DNA of 64,000 bases from Streptomyces adelaidensis. Its GTDB lineage: Bacteria > Actinomycetota > Actinomycetes > Streptomycetales > Streptomycetaceae. This document shows, piece by piece, positions 56,819 through 64,000 of this stretch (positions are counted from its first letter, which is position 1; each line of letters opens with the position of its first letter). The translations under genes were made by a program, and so were the position numbers. The stretch is taken from contig NZ_JAEMUX010000016.1 in the NCBI RefSeq assembly GCF_016598475.1, forward strand, positions 62,001 through 126,000, in the 5' to 3' direction. The notes under the pieces are model-generated. The model had not been told where the DNA came from, ran no database searches, and saw nothing but the letters and a program-made list of their open reading frames with translations.

Positions 56819-57109
56819 ATGCGTCACTACGAAATGATGGTCATCCTCGACCCCGATCTGGAGGAGCGCGCTGTCGCCCCCCTGATCGAGAACTTCCTTT
56901 CTGTCGTCCGTGAGGGCAACGGAAAAGTCGAGAAGGTCGACACCTGGGGCCGTCGTCGCCTCTCGTACGAGATCAAGAAGAAGCCCGAGGGCATCTACTC
57001 GGTCATCGATCTGCAGGCTGAGCCCGCGATCGTCAAGGAGCTCGACCGCCAGATGAACCTGAACGAGTCGGTCCTCCGGACCAAGGTCCTCCGCCCCGAG
57101 ACCCACTGA
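56819..57109 (+). CDS. rpsF: 30S ribosomal protein S6
   Basis: A 96-residue S6 with the typical [16 protein letters not shown] start and [18 protein letters not shown] core. It is preceded by the strong ribosome site AAGGAGGTGGG. First gene of the rpsF-ssb-rpsR-rplI cluster. Confidence 0.97.
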   Translation: MRHYEMMVILDPDLEERAVAPLIENFLSVVREGNGKVEKVDTWGRRRLSYEIKKKPEGIYSVIDLQAEPAIVKELDRQMNLNESVLRTKVLRPETH

Positions 57110-57182
57110 GCTTTCCCGCTCAGCTGATCTCAGGCATCGAGTAGCAAGCAGCCAGCAGCAAACCCGCCGAGAGGTTCCCCCA

Positions 57183-57788
57183 ATGGCAGGCGAGACCGTC
57201 ATCACGGTTGTCGGCAATCTTGTCGATGACCCCGAGCTGCGCTTCACCCCTTCCGGTGCGGCGGTCGCGAAGTTCCGTGTCGCGTCCACCCCCCGCACCT
57301 TCGACCGTCAGACGAACGAGTGGAAGGACGGCGAGAGCCTCTTTCTGACCTGCTCGGTCTGGCGTCAGGCGGCGGAGAACGTCGCGGAGTCGCTTCAGCG
57401 AGGCATGCGCGTCATCGTGCAGGGCCGGTTGAAGCAGCGGTCCTACGAGGACCGTGAGGGCGTCAAGCGCACGGTCTACGAGCTGGACGTCGAGGAAGTC
57501 GGCGCCAGCCTGCGCAGTGCCACGGCCAAGGTCACCAAGACCGCTGCGGGCAGCCGCGGTGGCCAGGGTGGTTACGGCGGTGGCGGTGGCGGCCAGGGTG
57601 GCGGCAACTGGGGCGGAAGCCCCGGTGGCGGCCAGCAGGGCGGCGGCGCTCCCGCCGACGATCCGTGGGCCAGCGGCGCTCCCGCCGGTGGTAACCAGGG
57701 CGGTGGCGGCGGCTGGGGCGGAAGCTCCGGCGCAAGCTCCGGCGGCAGCGGTGGCGGTGGCGGCTACTCGGACGAGCCCCCCTTCTAA
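57183..57788 (+). CDS. ssb: single-stranded DNA-binding protein
   Basis: A 201-residue SSB. The OB-fold occupies residues 1-~115 ([41 protein letters not shown] in parts). A long Gly/Gln-rich linker follows, then the acidic tip SDEPPF that recruits replication and repair proteins. The position between rpsF and rpsR marks the essential housekeeping ssb. Confidence 0.97.
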   Translation: MAGETVITVVGNLVDDPELRFTPSGAAVAKFRVASTPRTFDRQTNEWKDGESLFLTCSVWRQAAENVAESLQRGMRVIVQGRLKQRSYEDREGVKRTVYELDVEEVGASLRSATAKVTKTAAGSRGGQGGYGGGGGGQGGGNWGGSPGGGQQGGGAPADDPWASGAPAGGNQGGGGGWGGSSGASSGGSGGGGGYSDEPPF

Positions 57789-57871
57789 GACCTGGAGGGC
57801 CGGGTCACCGGTCTTCGAGGTCGAGGGTGGGGCCGTACCCCAAACTTCTTGATCACACAGGAGAAACACCC

Positions 57872-58108
57872 ATGGCGAAGCCGCCTGTGCGCAAGCCTAA
57901 GAAGAAGGTCTGCGCTTTCTGCAAGGACAAGGTCACGTACGTGGACTACAAGGACACGAACATGCTGCGGAAGTTCATTTCCGACCGCGGCAAGATCCGT
58001 GCCCGCCGCGTGACCGGCAACTGCACGCAGCACCAGCGTGACGTCGCCACGGCCGTCAAGAACAGCCGTGAGATGGCGCTGCTGCCCTACACGTCCACCG
58101 CGCGATAA
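57872..58108 (+). CDS. rpsR: 30S ribosomal protein S18, zinc-binding form
   Basis: A 78-residue S18 starting [17 protein letters not shown]. It keeps the Cys set (CAFC and GNC) of the zinc-binding C+ form, as opposed to the Cys-free paralogue that Streptomyces express under zinc limitation. CAGGAG precedes the ATG at 57872. Confidence 0.96.
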   Translation: MAKPPVRKPKKKVCAFCKDKVTYVDYKDTNMLRKFISDRGKIRARRVTGNCTQHQRDVATAVKNSREMALLPYTSTAR

Positions 58109-58126
58109 GGGAAGGGTGACCGACTA

Positions 58127-58573
58127 ATGAAGATCATCCTCACCCACGAGGTCTCCGGCCTCGGCGCTGCCGGCGACGTCGTCGACGTCAAGGACGGCTA
58201 CGCTCGCAACTACCTGGTCCCGCGGAAGTTCGCTATCCGCTGGACCAAGGGTGGCGAGAAGGACGTCGCGCAGATCCGTCGTGCTCGCAAGATCCACGAG
58301 ATCCAGACCATCGAGCAGGCCAACCAGATCAAGGGCCAGCTTGAGGCTGTCAAGGTCCGTCTGGCTGTCCGCTCCGGCGACGCCGGTCGTCTCTTCGGTT
58401 CCGTCACCCCGGCCGACATCGCTTCCGCGATCAAGGCTTCCGGTGGCCCCGAGGTCGACAAGCGCCGCATCGAGCTGTCTGCTCCGATCAAGACGCTGGG
58501 CGCCCACGAGACGTCCGTGCGTCTGCACCCCGAGGTTGCCGCCAAGGTCAACATCGAGGTCATCGCTGCCTAA
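58127..58573 (+). CDS. rplI: 50S ribosomal protein L9
   Basis: A 148-residue L9 beginning [21 protein letters not shown] with the conserved [16 protein letters not shown], a long connecting helix, and the C-terminal RNA-binding domain. Last gene of the ribosomal cluster. Confidence 0.97.
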   Translation: MKIILTHEVSGLGAAGDVVDVKDGYARNYLVPRKFAIRWTKGGEKDVAQIRRARKIHEIQTIEQANQIKGQLEAVKVRLAVRSGDAGRLFGSVTPADIASAIKASGGPEVDKRRIELSAPIKTLGAHETSVRLHPEVAAKVNIEVIAA

Positions 58574-58596
58574 GGGCTGCGATCGCTGAAGCGGTG

Positions 58597-58632
58597 TATG
58601 GGGCCGCACCCTGTGAAGGGTGCGGCCCCATA
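58597..58632 (+). terminator. terminator after rplI
   Basis: A stem of 14-16 bp (TATGGGGCCGCACCCT paired with AGGGTGCGGCCCCATA) around GTGA, 23 bp after the rplI stop. Confidence 0.85.
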
Positions 58633-58680
58633 TGCTTGTCCGGTCTCTTATGGGCTGCCTAGGTTGCCTGCGAGCTGACT

Positions 58681-58694
58681 GTTTCACGTGAAAC
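58681..58694. promoter_or_regulatory. parS: parS site
   Basis: Perfect GTTTCACGTGAAAC extended to an 18-bp palindrome by CT/AG, between rplI and the MATE gene. Confidence 0.95.
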
Positions 58695-58713
58695 AGCGCC
58701 TGGACCGGGCCAT

Positions 58714-58727
58714 GTTTCACGTGAAAC
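58714..58727. promoter_or_regulatory. parS: parS site
   Basis: Perfect GTTTCACGTGAAAC, 33 bp (about three helical turns) from the previous copy, just 3' of the MATE gene. The furthest right copy in the window. Confidence 0.95.
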
Positions 58728-58750
58728 GAAGCCGCGCTTCGGCCCCGCCC

Positions 58751-60088
58751 TCAGCGCGTCGCTCCGATGACGATCCAGCGGCCGGAGCGGGAGCGCAGCC
58801 ACAGGGTGATCATGCGCGTCGCCATCATCAGTGTCATGGCCCCCCAGAGAGCGGTCAGGCCGCCACCGAAGGTGGGAACGAACAGAGCGGCCGGGACGAA
58901 GACGGCCAAGGTCAACAACATGGCCCGGGCGAGGTAGGGGCCGTCCCCCGCGCCCATCAGCACGCCGTCGAGCACGAAGACAATTCCTGAGATCGGCTGG
59001 GCGAGCGCTACCACGATGAGGGCTGGCAGCGCGGTGTCCTCGACCGCCGGGTCGCCCGTGAAGAGGGGGATGAACAACGGGCGGGCGACGATCACCAGGA
59101 ATCCCAGTACGGCACCCGTGGCGATCCCCCACTGCACCATGCGGCGGCAGGCCTCACGGGCGCCCTGGGCATCGCCGGCGCCGAGGTGGCGGCCGATGAT
59201 GGCCTGCCCGGCGATAGCGATCGCGTCCAGGGCGAAGGCGAGCAGGCTCCAGAGCGAGAGGATGATCTGGTGCGCTGCGATCTCCACGTCCCCGAGCCGG
59301 GCGGCGACCGCGGTGGCGATCATCAGGATCGCGCGCAGCGAGAGCGTACGGACCAGCAGGGGTACGCCCGCCTGGGCCGAGGCACGTATACCGGCGGCGT
59401 CCGGGCGTAGCGAGGCGCCATGCCGACGGGCACCGCGGATCACGACCCAGAGGTAGGCGGCCGCCATGCCGCACTGGGCGATGACCGTGCCCCAGGCGGA
59501 TCCGGCGATGCCCAGGTCGGCGCCGTAGACAAGGGCTGCATTGAGGGCGCCGTTGGCGACGAAGCCCGCGACGGCGACGTACAGGGGTGTCTTCGTGTCC
59601 TGGAGACCGCGCAGGACACCGGTGGCGGCGAGCACGACGAGCATGGCCGGGATGCCGAGTGCCGAGATCCGCAGATAGGTCGTGGCGTAGGGGGCCGCGG
59701 TGTCCGAGGCGCCGAAGAGGGACACGAGGGTGGGGGCCGCAGGAGTGACGACAGCGATGACGGCGGTGCCGAGCAGCAGGGCGAGCCAGATGCCGTCCAT
59801 GCCCTGGCGGATGGCGGCCCGCAGATCACCGGCTCCGACCCGTCGGGCGACGGCGGCCGTGGTGGCGTATGCCAGGAAGACGAAGACACTTACCGCGGTG
59901 ACGAGGAGGGCCGAGGCGATGCCGAGGCCGGCCAGTTGCGCGGTGCCCAGGTGGCCGACGACGGCGGTGTCGACCATCAGGAAGAGGGGCTCTGCGACGA
60001 GCGCGCCGAAGGCTGGAACGGCCAGCGCGACGATCTCTCGATCGTGCCGACGCCGGATGGCTCTGGTGGGCGCGGAAGCCTGTGTCAT
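58751..60088 (-). CDS. MATE family efflux transporter
   Basis: A 445-residue transporter with about 12 spans. The MATE/DinF pattern is visible: EIVALAVPAFGALVAEPLFLMVDTAVVGHLG (in two parts) at the N-terminus and the repeat AHQIILSLWSLLAFALDAIAIAGQ in the second half. The substrate is unknown. Start MTQASAPTRAI; an ATG three codons earlier is possible. Confidence 0.93.
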   Translation of the reverse strand: MTQASAPTRAIRRRHDREIVALAVPAFGALVAEPLFLMVDTAVVGHLGTAQLAGLGIASALLVTAVSVFVFLAYATTAAVARRVGAGDLRAAIRQGMDGIWLALLLGTAVIAVVTPAAPTLVSLFGASDTAAPYATTYLRISALGIPAMLVVLAATGVLRGLQDTKTPLYVAVAGFVANGALNAALVYGADLGIAGSAWGTVIAQCGMAAAYLWVVIRGARRHGASLRPDAAGIRASAQAGVPLLVRTLSLRAILMIATAVAARLGDVEIAAHQIILSLWSLLAFALDAIAIAGQAIIGRHLGAGDAQGAREACRRMVQWGIATGAVLGFLVIVARPLFIPLFTGDPAVEDTALPALIVVALAQPISGIVFVLDGVLMGAGDGPYLARAMLLTLAVFVPAALFVPTFGGGLTALWGAMTLMMATRMITLWLRSRSGRWIVIGATR

Positions 60089-60546
60089 GACCACCAATCT
60101 AATCTTCCACAGGTAAGAGATGCAAGCGGATAGTGACCATTACAACATGCTTGGGTGGGTGTGCTGTCGCGCACTGATCGTGATGATCTTGATCCGGTCG
60201 GGAAAGTTTTTCTTCTGCACAGCCGGTGGACGGTAAAAGTGCAGGTCGGCTCGGATGTCCGAGAGGGGGCGAGTTCTTGTTCACAGGGCTGTCCACCGAG
60301 TCGTGCACAGGTTTTGCGGGGTTCTCCACAGCATCTGGGGCTTCGTCCACATGGCCTGTGGATAACCAGATTGGCTGACGGTGCTGGCGGGCCTACGGTG
60401 GTGCGGCGCCCGCTCGTTGGCAGATCGCTGAAACCTCGCAAAACCGACGCGCCAGAACCGGAGTTGGGCCTCTTATTTGTCAGTGCCGTGCCGTAGAACT
60501 GAGAAGCACGGCGAGGTCCGCTCGGCGGACGGGAGGAGGTCGCTCG
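60089..60546. promoter_or_regulatory. dnaB upstream region with a DnaA-box cluster (right cluster)
   Basis: This 458-bp stretch between the divergent MATE and dnaB genes has no gene. DnaA-box-like 9-mers cluster in 90 bp: TTGTTCACA (60277-60285), CTGTCCACC (60289-60297), TCGTGCACA (60301-60309), TTCTCCACA (60322-60330), TCGTCCACA (60343-60351) and a perfect TGTGGATAA (60357-60365, TTATCCACA on minus). It lies ~36 kb from oriC and ~180 bp upstream of dnaB, so it may titrate DnaA or regulate dnaB. Confidence 0.75.
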
Positions 60547-62022
60547 GTGAGCATTTCCGAGCCCCTGGACGACCCGTGGGCCGACAGCGGGCCCAGTGAT
60601 CGTCTGCCCTCTTCCCGCCGGCGCTCCGACGGCGGTCGGAGCAGGGACGAGCAGCACGAACGCGGCCGGGAGAACGGGGAGTGGGACGGCGCAGGTTCGG
60701 CCTTCGAGCGGGTACCGCCGCAGGACCTGGACGCCGAGCAGTCCGTCCTCGGCGGCATGCTGCTGTCCAAGGACGCCATCGCCGACGTGGTCGAGATCCT
60801 CAAGGGTCCCGACTTCTATAAGCCGGCACACGAGACCATCTACCAGGCGATCCTCGACGTCTACGCCAAGGGCGAGCCCGCCGACCCGATCACCATCGCC
60901 GCCGAGCTCACCAAGCGCGGCGAGATCACGAAGGTCGGCGGGCCCCCCTATCTGCACACCCTTGTCCAGACGGTACCGACGGCGGCGAACGCGGAGTACT
61001 ACGCGGAGATCGTCCACGAGCGGGCTGTCCTGCGCCGTCTGGTGGAGGCGGGCACGCGCATCACCCAGATGGGATACGCGGCCGACGACGACGTGGACGA
61101 GATCGTCAACAGAGCCCAGGCCGAGATCTTCGCGGTCACCGAACAGCGCACCACTGAGGACTATCTGCCGCTCGGCGACATCATGGAGGGCGCACTCGAC
61201 GAGATTGAGGCGATCGGTTCGCGGTCGGGGGAGATGACCGGTGTGCCGACCGGCTTCACCGACCTCGACCAGCTCACCAACGGTCTGCACCCGGGCCAGA
61301 TGATCATCATCGCGGCCCGTCCCGCCATGGGTAAGTCCACACTGGCACTGGACTTCGCGCGCGCATGTTCGATCAAGCACAACATGCCGAGCGTGATCTT
61401 CTCGCTCGAAATGGGCCGGAACGAGATCGCGATGCGTCTGCTGTCGGCCGAGGCGCGCGTGGCCCTGCACCACATGCGGTCCGGCACGATGACCGACGAG
61501 GACTGGACGCGGCTGGCCCGCCGGATGCCGGACGTCTCGGCCGCGCCGCTCTTCATCGACGACTCCCCGAACCTGTCGATGATGGAGATCCGCGCCAAGT
61601 GTCGGCGCCTGAAGCAGCGCAATGACCTGAAGCTGGTCATCATCGACTATCTGCAGCTGATGCAGTCCGGCGGCAAGCGGTCCGAGAGCCGGCAGCAGGA
61701 AGTCTCGGACATGTCGCGAAACCTGAAGCTGCTGGCCAAGGAGCTGGAGCTGCCGGTGATTGCGCTGTCGCAGCTCAACCGTGGCCCCGAGCAGCGTACG
61801 GACAAGAAGCCCATGGTCTCCGACCTGCGTGAGTCGGGATCGATCGAGCAGGACGCTGACATGGTGATCTTGCTGCACCGGGAGGACGCGTACGAGAAGG
61901 AGTCGCCACGAGCAGGCGAGGCCGACATCATCGTCGGCAAGCACCGTAACGGCCCGACGGCCACGATCACGGTCGCCTTCCAGGGTCACTACTCGCGGTT
62001 CGTGGACATGGCGCAGACCTGA
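60547..62022 (+). CDS. dnaB: replicative DNA helicase DnaB
   Basis: A 491-residue hexameric helicase. A ~50-residue hydrophilic head precedes the N-terminal collar domain (PPQDLDAEQSVLGGMLLSK). The RecA-type motor has Walker A ARPAMGKST (257-265), Walker B in VIIDYLQLMQ, and the DnaB motif VSDLRESGSIEQDADMV. It is not interrupted by an intein. The GTG start follows GGGAGGAGG. It needs a loader; the DciA-like protein in this window is the candidate. Confidence 0.98.
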   Translation: MSISEPLDDPWADSGPSDRLPSSRRRSDGGRSRDEQHERGRENGEWDGAGSAFERVPPQDLDAEQSVLGGMLLSKDAIADVVEILKGPDFYKPAHETIYQAILDVYAKGEPADPITIAAELTKRGEITKVGGPPYLHTLVQTVPTAANAEYYAEIVHERAVLRRLVEAGTRITQMGYAADDDVDEIVNRAQAEIFAVTEQRTTEDYLPLGDIMEGALDEIEAIGSRSGEMTGVPTGFTDLDQLTNGLHPGQMIIIAARPAMGKSTLALDFARACSIKHNMPSVIFSLEMGRNEIAMRLLSAEARVALHHMRSGTMTDEDWTRLARRMPDVSAAPLFIDDSPNLSMMEIRAKCRRLKQRNDLKLVIIDYLQLMQSGGKRSESRQQEVSDMSRNLKLLAKELELPVIALSQLNRGPEQRTDKKPMVSDLRESGSIEQDADMVILLHREDAYEKESPRAGEADIIVGKHRNGPTATITVAFQGHYSRFVDMAQT

Positions 62023-62094
62023 TCCGGGAGAAATGTAGGCTCTCAGATTTCGCGGCACAGCCTCAGCCGCGATGGCACAACGGTGGCACTTATG

Positions 62095-62475
62095 CCGTCC
62101 TTGCGAGACTCGCTGGTCGGGCCGTCGCCCGTGGGCTTGGTCCTCTGCTGGAGGACCGAGGCGGGGGTACGGCGCTTGTTGAGCTTGCGCAGTCGGCTCA
62201 TCCGCGGTGGACGTTCCGCTGGTACAGGGCCACAAGCACTATTCGGGTACCTACTGGTCGGCGACGATGCGCGATCACGTGATCTACGAGTCGCGACTGG
62301 AACTGTCGTGCCTGCTCTTCGCCGACTTCGATCCGTCCGTACCTGGCATCGTGGCCCAGCCCTTCCTCTCGGTTGTCCAAGCCGGAGGTGGCTTCACCTT
62401 CGACTGGACCCGGCGGGCGGTGGATCGAACTCGGCGTGGGCCTACGCGCTTTGAAACGGTGGATGACTCCGTTGC
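62095..62475 (+). pseudogene. decayed TnsA-like transposon endonuclease gene
   Basis: Three frames must be joined to read it. One frame gives LVELAQSAHPRWTFRWY. A missing base near 62222 shifts to QGHKHYSGTYWSATMRDHV, IYESRLELSCLLFADFDP and GIVAQPFL, the core of TnsA-like endonuclease subunits. RLSKPEVA then follows directly, skipping the usual middle part, and another missing base near 62393 restores FTFDWTRRAV. So there is at least one internal deletion and two frameshifts. TnsA cuts 5' transposon ends in Tn7-like elements. No tnsB or tnsC is visible. Boundaries are approximate. Confidence 0.7.
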
Positions 62476-62483
62476 TGAATTTG

Positions 62484-63754
62484 TCAGCCGGCGAGTCGGT
62501 AGCTGAGGCGTTCGAGTCTGCTGGTGCGGGGTTTGCGCAGTGGGTCGGTGGTCCACCAGGCGTCGAGCCGGACCACGTTGAGCGCGGTGGCGGAGAAGGC
62601 GTGTTGGACTCGGACTTTCGGCAGGCCGCGGTAGCGGGCCCGGCGGATGCCGGTGAGGTCGAGGGCCTGGTTGACGGTGCCCTCGACGCCCGCGCGGAGG
62701 GCGTACTTGGTTCTCCAGGACTCGGTGTTCTGCTCGGCGCGGGCTGCGGCGGTGCGTTCGTGGAGTTCGCGGGGCCGCAGGGTGAGCATGCGGGTGCCGC
62801 GGACGGAGTTGGTGCACTTGGTCCGGGAGGGGCAGGGGCGGCAGTCGGCGCGGGCGAAGTCGATCACGATGGCGTCGCGGCCGTGCTGGGTGACCGGGTA
62901 CCAACCGATGCTGGTGGAGCCCTCGGGGCAGCGGACCTGACGGGCTTTCCAGCCGATCTGGAAGGCGCTCTTGCCGAAGCCCTCGGCGGCCTTGGCCTGG
63001 GGCGAGTGGTCGGCCAGGAGCGGAGTGACCATGGTGATGCCCTGCCCGGCTGCGGCAGTGATCAGGTCGGCCGAGGGGTAGTCGGAGTCGAGATAGTGCT
63101 CGGCGGGCTTCACCTCGCGCTCGGTGAGGTTCTTCTGGATCGGCTCGGTCGCCTTCACATCGGGCACGGTGGCGTCAGTGGTGTGCACGTCGGTGATCAG
63201 GTTCGGTGCCGGGACACGGAGATAGGCTTCGGCTTCGGCTTCGGCTGGAGCGTGACACGTCTCGGTGAGATGGATCTTGTAGCCGCACCAGAAGAGGTCA
63301 TCACCCTTGGCGGACCAGCGGGCGTCGGGGTCGTAGGGGGAGGCCAGGCGGGTACTGCCGGGCGGGACACCGTCATTGTCGGCGTCCCGCTTGCTGACCA
63401 CATCCCGTCCCCGGGCATCGACGCGGACGGTGTAGGTCTGCACGAGGACCTGCCTCAGCAGGGCGACCGCCTCGATCTCACGGATCCACACCGGGGCGGT
63501 GTCGGACCAGGCCGCCCGGCACAAGGCCAGCGCGTCCTGGCCGAAGACCTGGGCGAGTCGCTCCCGCTTGGTCTTCGACGACGGCATCGTCCAGCCATCG
63601 ACGCGCGGCCCGTAGCGGTCGGCGAACTCGGCGATGTCGATCACCGCGGCCAGCCAGGACGGTGCCGCCACCGCCAGAGCCTCCAGCGCCGCCCGTACAC
63701 TTTCCCCGGCCAGTTCAGTGCGGTTCAGGTCACGGACCGCGCTGATCAACACCG
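62484..63754 (-). pseudogene. IS1182-type transposase, 3' part, split by a group II intron
   Basis: About 422 codons of a DDE transposase from VLISAVRDLNRTELAGE to SYRLAG. Typical family blocks are WCGYKIHLTETCH, ITDVHTTDATVPD, YLDSDYPSADLI (DDE acidic residues), the Cys cluster RADCRPCPSRTKC and RAGVEGTVNQALDL. The N-terminal ~150 residues are missing because a group II intron ends at about 63755, upstream on the minus strand. The exon may be restored by splicing if the 5' exon lies beyond the window. The ORF opens at 63839 inside the intron, which is not the real start. Confidence 0.8.
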
Positions 63755-63812
63755 GTAGGCCGTTGGCGAGGTTTCCGCTGTGTGCGGTGCCTTTTCCAAC
63801 GGCCTCCGGTCC

Positions 63813-63846
63813 GAACCACGCGGGCACCTTTCGATGCACGTAGCTC
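63813..63846 (-). ncRNA. group II intron domain V
   Basis: A 34-nt hairpin on the minus strand with GAGC at its 5' base (AGC catalytic triad), a GAAA tetraloop, and a two-base CC bulge after the fifth upper pair. Nine lower and five upper pairs form with four G-U wobbles in the lower stem, all features of a working domain V. Confidence 0.85.
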
Positions 63847-63854
63847 TCCAGTGA

Positions 63855-64000
63855 CTATCCCGTGGGTGTCGCGGTCGGTTGCCCGGCGTGGATGGCCTGG
63901 TGGCAGTCCGCGCAGACCACGAGGGTCTTGCGGCGCCGCTTGGCCATCAGTTGCGCCCACGCGGGCTGTGGTCGCCCCGGTTGGTCGAGGTCGGCGAGCT
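63855..64000 (-). CDS. group II intron-encoded reverse transcriptase/maturase, C-terminal fragment
   Basis: The last 47 residues, from LADLDQPGRPQPAW to PTATPTG, are in the window. They contain the HNH-type endonuclease end: KRRRKTLVVCADCHQAIH with the CxxCH...H zinc/metal motif usual at the C-terminus of bacterial intron-encoded proteins. The reverse transcriptase and maturase domains lie outside the window. Confidence 0.85.
   Translation of the reverse strand, partial: LADLDQPGRPQPAWAQLMAKRRRKTLVVCADCHQAIHAGQPTATPTG

Larger units (their letters stand above)
63755..64000 (-). mobile_element. group II intron, 3' end (continues past window)
   Basis: On the minus strand the order is maturase C-terminus, stop (63855-63857), domain V (63813-63846), and domain VI with the stem GGCCGTTGG (63796-63804) pairing with CCAACGGCC (63758-63766), ending TAC at 63755. 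Exon sequence of the transposase then resumes. The exact 3' splice point is uncertain by a few bases. Confidence 0.85.

Noticed and set aside
60547..62022. Intein in dnaB (also checked gyrA and gyrB)
   Set aside because: Walker motifs run uninterrupted, all proteins have normal length, and no splice-junction residues or endonuclease motifs are seen.
60085..62235. Minus-strand ORF of 716 codons opposite dnaB
   Set aside because: Antisense shadow of dnaB, with no recognisable motif.
63730..63839. N-terminus of the transposase ORF (MHRKVPAWFGPEAVGKG...) as a true protein start
   Set aside because: This stretch is the intron's domain V-VI RNA read as codons. Real transposase homology begins at VLISAVRDLNR.

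Overview
This is high-GC actinobacterial DNA. Gene content and order identify it as the replication-origin region of a Streptomyces chromosome. The evidence is a DnaA with a very long linker domain, an oriC of about 0.9 kb full of TTGTCCACA-type boxes between dnaN and dnaA, twelve perfect copies of the ParB site GTTTCACGTGAAAC, GTG and TTG starts, and Streptomyces-type small proteins. I cannot name the species from the sequence alone.

Layout. Positions 1-4 kb (minus strand) hold a surface-protein operon: a DUF881 membrane protein, a class E-type sortase, a 53-residue membrane peptide, the glutamine amidotransferase PabA, and two more sortases, the last cut by the window edge. From 4 to 7.2 kb are crgA (division/septation), a DnaA-box cluster, a rhomboid protease, a cyclophilin and a helical membrane-anchored protein. 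From 7.3 to 13.7 kb are a parS site, tRNA-Ala, an HTH regulator, a tail-anchored Ser/Thr kinase, a secreted membrane-anchored protein of unknown role, a DLW-39 peptide, a small secreted protein and tRNA-Ile. From 13.8 to 26.6 kb, all on the minus strand, lies the replication block dnaA - oriC - dnaN - gnd - recF - dciA-like - gyrB - gyrA - DUF3566 gene.

From 27 to 33 kb, on the plus strand, come rpmH, rnpA, yidD, yidC, jag, rsmG, parA and parB. From 33 to 44 kb are a GNAT gene and then, on the minus strand, trxA, trxB, an anti-sigma gene, sigM, a pseudokinase, murJ and a DUF6049 exported protein. These link cell-wall precursor export, its control and thiol-redox balance. From 44 to 56.6 kb are the CCA-adding enzyme, an MFS transporter, inositol-phosphate synthase with a PadR regulator, a bifunctional penicillin-binding protein, a GT87-type membrane glycosyltransferase, an alanine racemase homologue and FemX. 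From 56.8 to 62 kb are rpsF-ssb-rpsR-rplI, a MATE transporter and dnaB.

The last 2 kb differ from the rest. A decayed TnsA-like gene abuts an IS1182-type transposase, and that transposase is interrupted by a group II intron whose domain V, domain VI and maturase C-terminus can be read before the window ends.

How it works together. DnaA, its boxes, DnaN, RecF, DciA, gyrase, SSB and DnaB make up most of the initiation and elongation machinery. ParA, ParB and the parS array handle origin segregation. CrgA, MurJ, the PBP, FemX and the racemase tie the region to peptidoglycan growth and septation. Two further DnaA-box clusters, about 20 kb left and 36 kb right of oriC, are candidate titration or control sites. 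The core is conserved. The most unusual features are the flanking DnaA-box clusters, parS sites built into perfect terminator palindromes, the pseudokinase split from MurJ, and the nested mobile elements next to dnaB.
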